In this document: positions 32,469 through 33,546 of the stretch, piece after piece
Layout of the letters: each line of letters opens with the position of its first letter
Numbering within the stretch: the first letter of the stretch is position 1
Origin: Plebeiibacterium sediminum
GTDB taxonomy: Bacteria > Bacteroidota > Bacteroidia > Bacteroidales > Marinilabiliaceae
DNA: 33,546 bases
Direction of reading: 5' to 3'
Assembly (NCBI RefSeq): GCF_026013605.1
Contig: NZ_JAPDPJ010000064.1
Coordinates: forward strand, 1-33,546
Made by a program: the position numbers and the translations under genes
The notes under the pieces: generated by a model
Databases searched by the model: none
Told to the model about the DNA's origin: nothing
Seen by the model: only the letters and a program-made list of their open reading frames with translations

Positions 32469-33155
32469 TTAATTTAGATCCATCATTTCAAAAAACTTTT
32501 TCATTCCTACAGATGCTATTTCCTGAATATGAACAATATTTTGTTTGCTTTGATATGCAGGTTTACCTGGATCAATAATATACACCGGGACAGAATCTGA
32601 TACAAAGTCAATTAATCCTGCAGCAGGATATACATTGAGCGATGTTCCTACTACTATAACAATTTCAGCTTTTGAAATTATATGAATAGCTTCTTCCATT
32701 ACAGGTACAGCTTCACCAAACCAAACAATATGTGGTCTGAGTTGACTTCCTTTTTCACAAACATCTCCAAATTTTAGCTCCCAATCCTTCATCTCATATA
32801 CCAAAGATGAATCAACAGTACTTCTAACCTTCTTTAATTCTCCATGTAAATGCAAAATATTAGAAGAGCCCGCTCTTTCATGCAAATCATCTACATTTTG
32901 TGTAATAATGGATACATCATAAAAATTTTCTAATTTAGATATCAGTTGATGCCCTTCATTAGGTATACATTCAAAAAGCTGCTTTCTTCTCTGATTGTAA
33001 AAATCCATAACCAAATCAGGTGTATTTTTCCAGGCAATTGGACTAGCCACTTTTGTTACATCATACTGTTCCCACAAACCTCCCATATCGCGAAATGTTT
33101 TAATGCCACTTTCTGCACTCATTCCAGCTCCGGAAAAAACTACCAACTTTTTCAT
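32469..33155 (-). CDS. cobB: Class III NAD-dependent protein deacylase (sirtuin)
   Basis: Start placed at ATG 33155 (228 residues), since MKKLVVFSGAGMSAESGI is the normal N-terminus; the 54 bases upstream in frame show no family resemblance. NAD-binding motifs are GAGMSAESG (9-17), TQNVDDLHERAG (85-96) and VGTSLNVYPAAGL near the C-terminus. Catalytic His104 lies in HLHGE. Tyr53 and Arg56 (YxxR) match the residues that let CobB/SIRT5-type enzymes remove succinyl and malonyl groups. Most of the four zinc cysteines of E. coli CobB are missing: only Cys133 remains between the HGE and RPHIVWFGE motifs. It should remove acyl groups from lysines in the cytoplasm, making nicotinamide and O-acyl-ADP-ribose. 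Confidence 0.92.
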   Translation of the reverse strand: MKKLVVFSGAGMSAESGIKTFRDMGGLWEQYDVTKVASPIAWKNTPDLVMDFYNQRRKQLFECIPNEGHQLISKLENFYDVSIITQNVDDLHERAGSSNILHLHGELKKVRSTVDSSLVYEMKDWELKFGDVCEKGSQLRPHIVWFGEAVPVMEEAIHIISKAEIVIVVGTSLNVYPAAGLIDFVSDSVPVYIIDPGKPAYQSKQNIVHIQEIASVGMKKFFEMMDLN

Positions 33156-33286
33156 ATACTCTAATTTATTTTCATCGGTCAAATGGTTCTTACAAAGAAA
33201 TTTAATCATCCTCTAGTATGATCATTAATACTAATTGTTCGTCTTATTTAAGCATGATGATTATATAATTAAACCTTTTTCAATAA

Positions 33287-33315
33287 AAAAAGCAACCTCA
33301 AATGAGATTGCTTTT
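33287..33315 (-). terminator. Rho-independent terminator after transketolase
   Basis: AAAAGCAA (33287-33294) pairs with TTGCTTTT (33308-33315), and CTCA/TGAG pairs inside after one mismatch, with a short loop. A T-run follows on the minus strand (complement of the A-run 33285-33290). Confidence 0.88.
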
Positions 33316-33339
33316 AAATATATTTTGGTTGAAAAATAA

Positions 33340-33546
33340 TTATTTCAACATATCAACTACCTGATTGAAAACATTATCAGCAGTAAAACCGAATTTTTCA
33401 TCTAATACAGTGTATGGACCAGAATAACCAAAATGATCTAATCCCCATACAGTTCCATTAGCTCCCACAAGACCTTCTAATGTTACAGGTAAACCTGCTG
33501 TCATACCAAATCTTGGAACATCAACTGGTAAAACTTCGTTTTGATA
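33340..33546 (-). CDS. tkt: Transketolase, C-terminal 68 residues (5' part beyond the window)
   Basis: The minus strand is open from the window edge to a TAA at 33342-33340. The translation contains VDVPRFGMTAGLP, GLDHFGYSGPYTVLDEKFGF and ends FNQVVDMLK. The HFGxSxPxxxLxxxFGF pattern is the standard C-terminus of transketolase, the thiamine-diphosphate enzyme that moves two-carbon units in the pentose phosphate pathway. The C-terminal position and single-chain pattern favour a full-length transketolase, although a split two-subunit form cannot be excluded from 68 residues. Followed by a strong terminator. Confidence 0.88.
   Translation of the reverse strand, partial: YQNEVLPVDVPRFGMTAGLPVTLEGLVGANGTVWGLDHFGYSGPYTVLDEKFGFTADNVFNQVVDMLK

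Noticed and set aside
1-33546. CRISPR array, prophage, insertion sequence, tRNA or rRNA
   Set aside because: No regularly spaced repeats, no transposase or integrase, no cloverleaf or rRNA-like sequence was seen. The gaps are short or AT-rich and the genes are housekeeping types.

Overview
This is a 33.5-kb AT-rich stretch of bacterial chromosome from a member of the Bacteroidota, most plausibly a marine or anaerobic lineage of the Bacteroidales/Marinilabiliales type (order-level placement is an inference). The signs are a gliding-type ABC ATPase (GldA), the long ~618-residue IspG, an RNase H with an N-terminal viroplasmin domain, lipoprotein signals with acidic residues after the lipidated Cys, few Shine-Dalgarno sequences, and promoters of the TTG-N20-TAnnTTTG type. 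I see no mobile element, prophage, CRISPR array, rRNA or tRNA.

Region 1 (1-10.7 kb) is a nitrogen-assimilation block. On the minus strand gltB-gltD (NADPH glutamate synthase) run towards a strong terminator and a surface lipoprotein gene. Across an 887-bp divergent spacer, the plus strand carries a small outer-membrane beta-barrel protein (TIGR02001/TorF-like), a P-II signal protein and an AmtB ammonium channel, ending in a strong terminator. Reading the cluster as one system: a candidate porin for entry through the outer membrane, AmtB across the inner membrane, P-II as sensor and gate, and GltBD as assimilation. A shared AGTTGATT/TCAACT inverted repeat lies about 46-49 nt upstream of the start codon of both glnK and gltB.

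Region 2 (10.9-22.8 kb) is housekeeping: marC-rnh, a TPR sensor kinase of the LytS/YehU type without a partner regulator, asnS, a small secreted protein with a type IX-like tail, ispG, gldA, comM, inorganic pyrophosphatase and a YbaK-type deacylase.

Region 3 (22.8-28.3 kb) starts with a 493-bp gene-free spacer rich in inverted repeats. It continues with a membrane-anchored LytTR regulator, a DUF4395 membrane protein and a zinc-uptake operon, zur-znuA-znuC-znuB. A 15-bp palindrome overlaps the -33 element of the zur promoter, so self-regulation is likely. ispD lies tail to tail with znuB.

Region 4 (28.4-33.5 kb) holds a secreted M28 peptidase, a DUF2461 protein, a MORN/YwqK-like protein, a stand-alone CarboxypepD_reg-like domain, ComF, a class III sirtuin lacking the usual zinc cysteines, and the 3' end of transketolase.

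Nothing here looks like an undescribed defence or mobile system. The most unusual material is non-coding: the shared nitrogen-operon inverted repeat, the ~140-nt stem-bounded element between the porin and glnK, the gltB/gltD intercistronic hairpin and the structured spacer at 22.8-23.2 kb.
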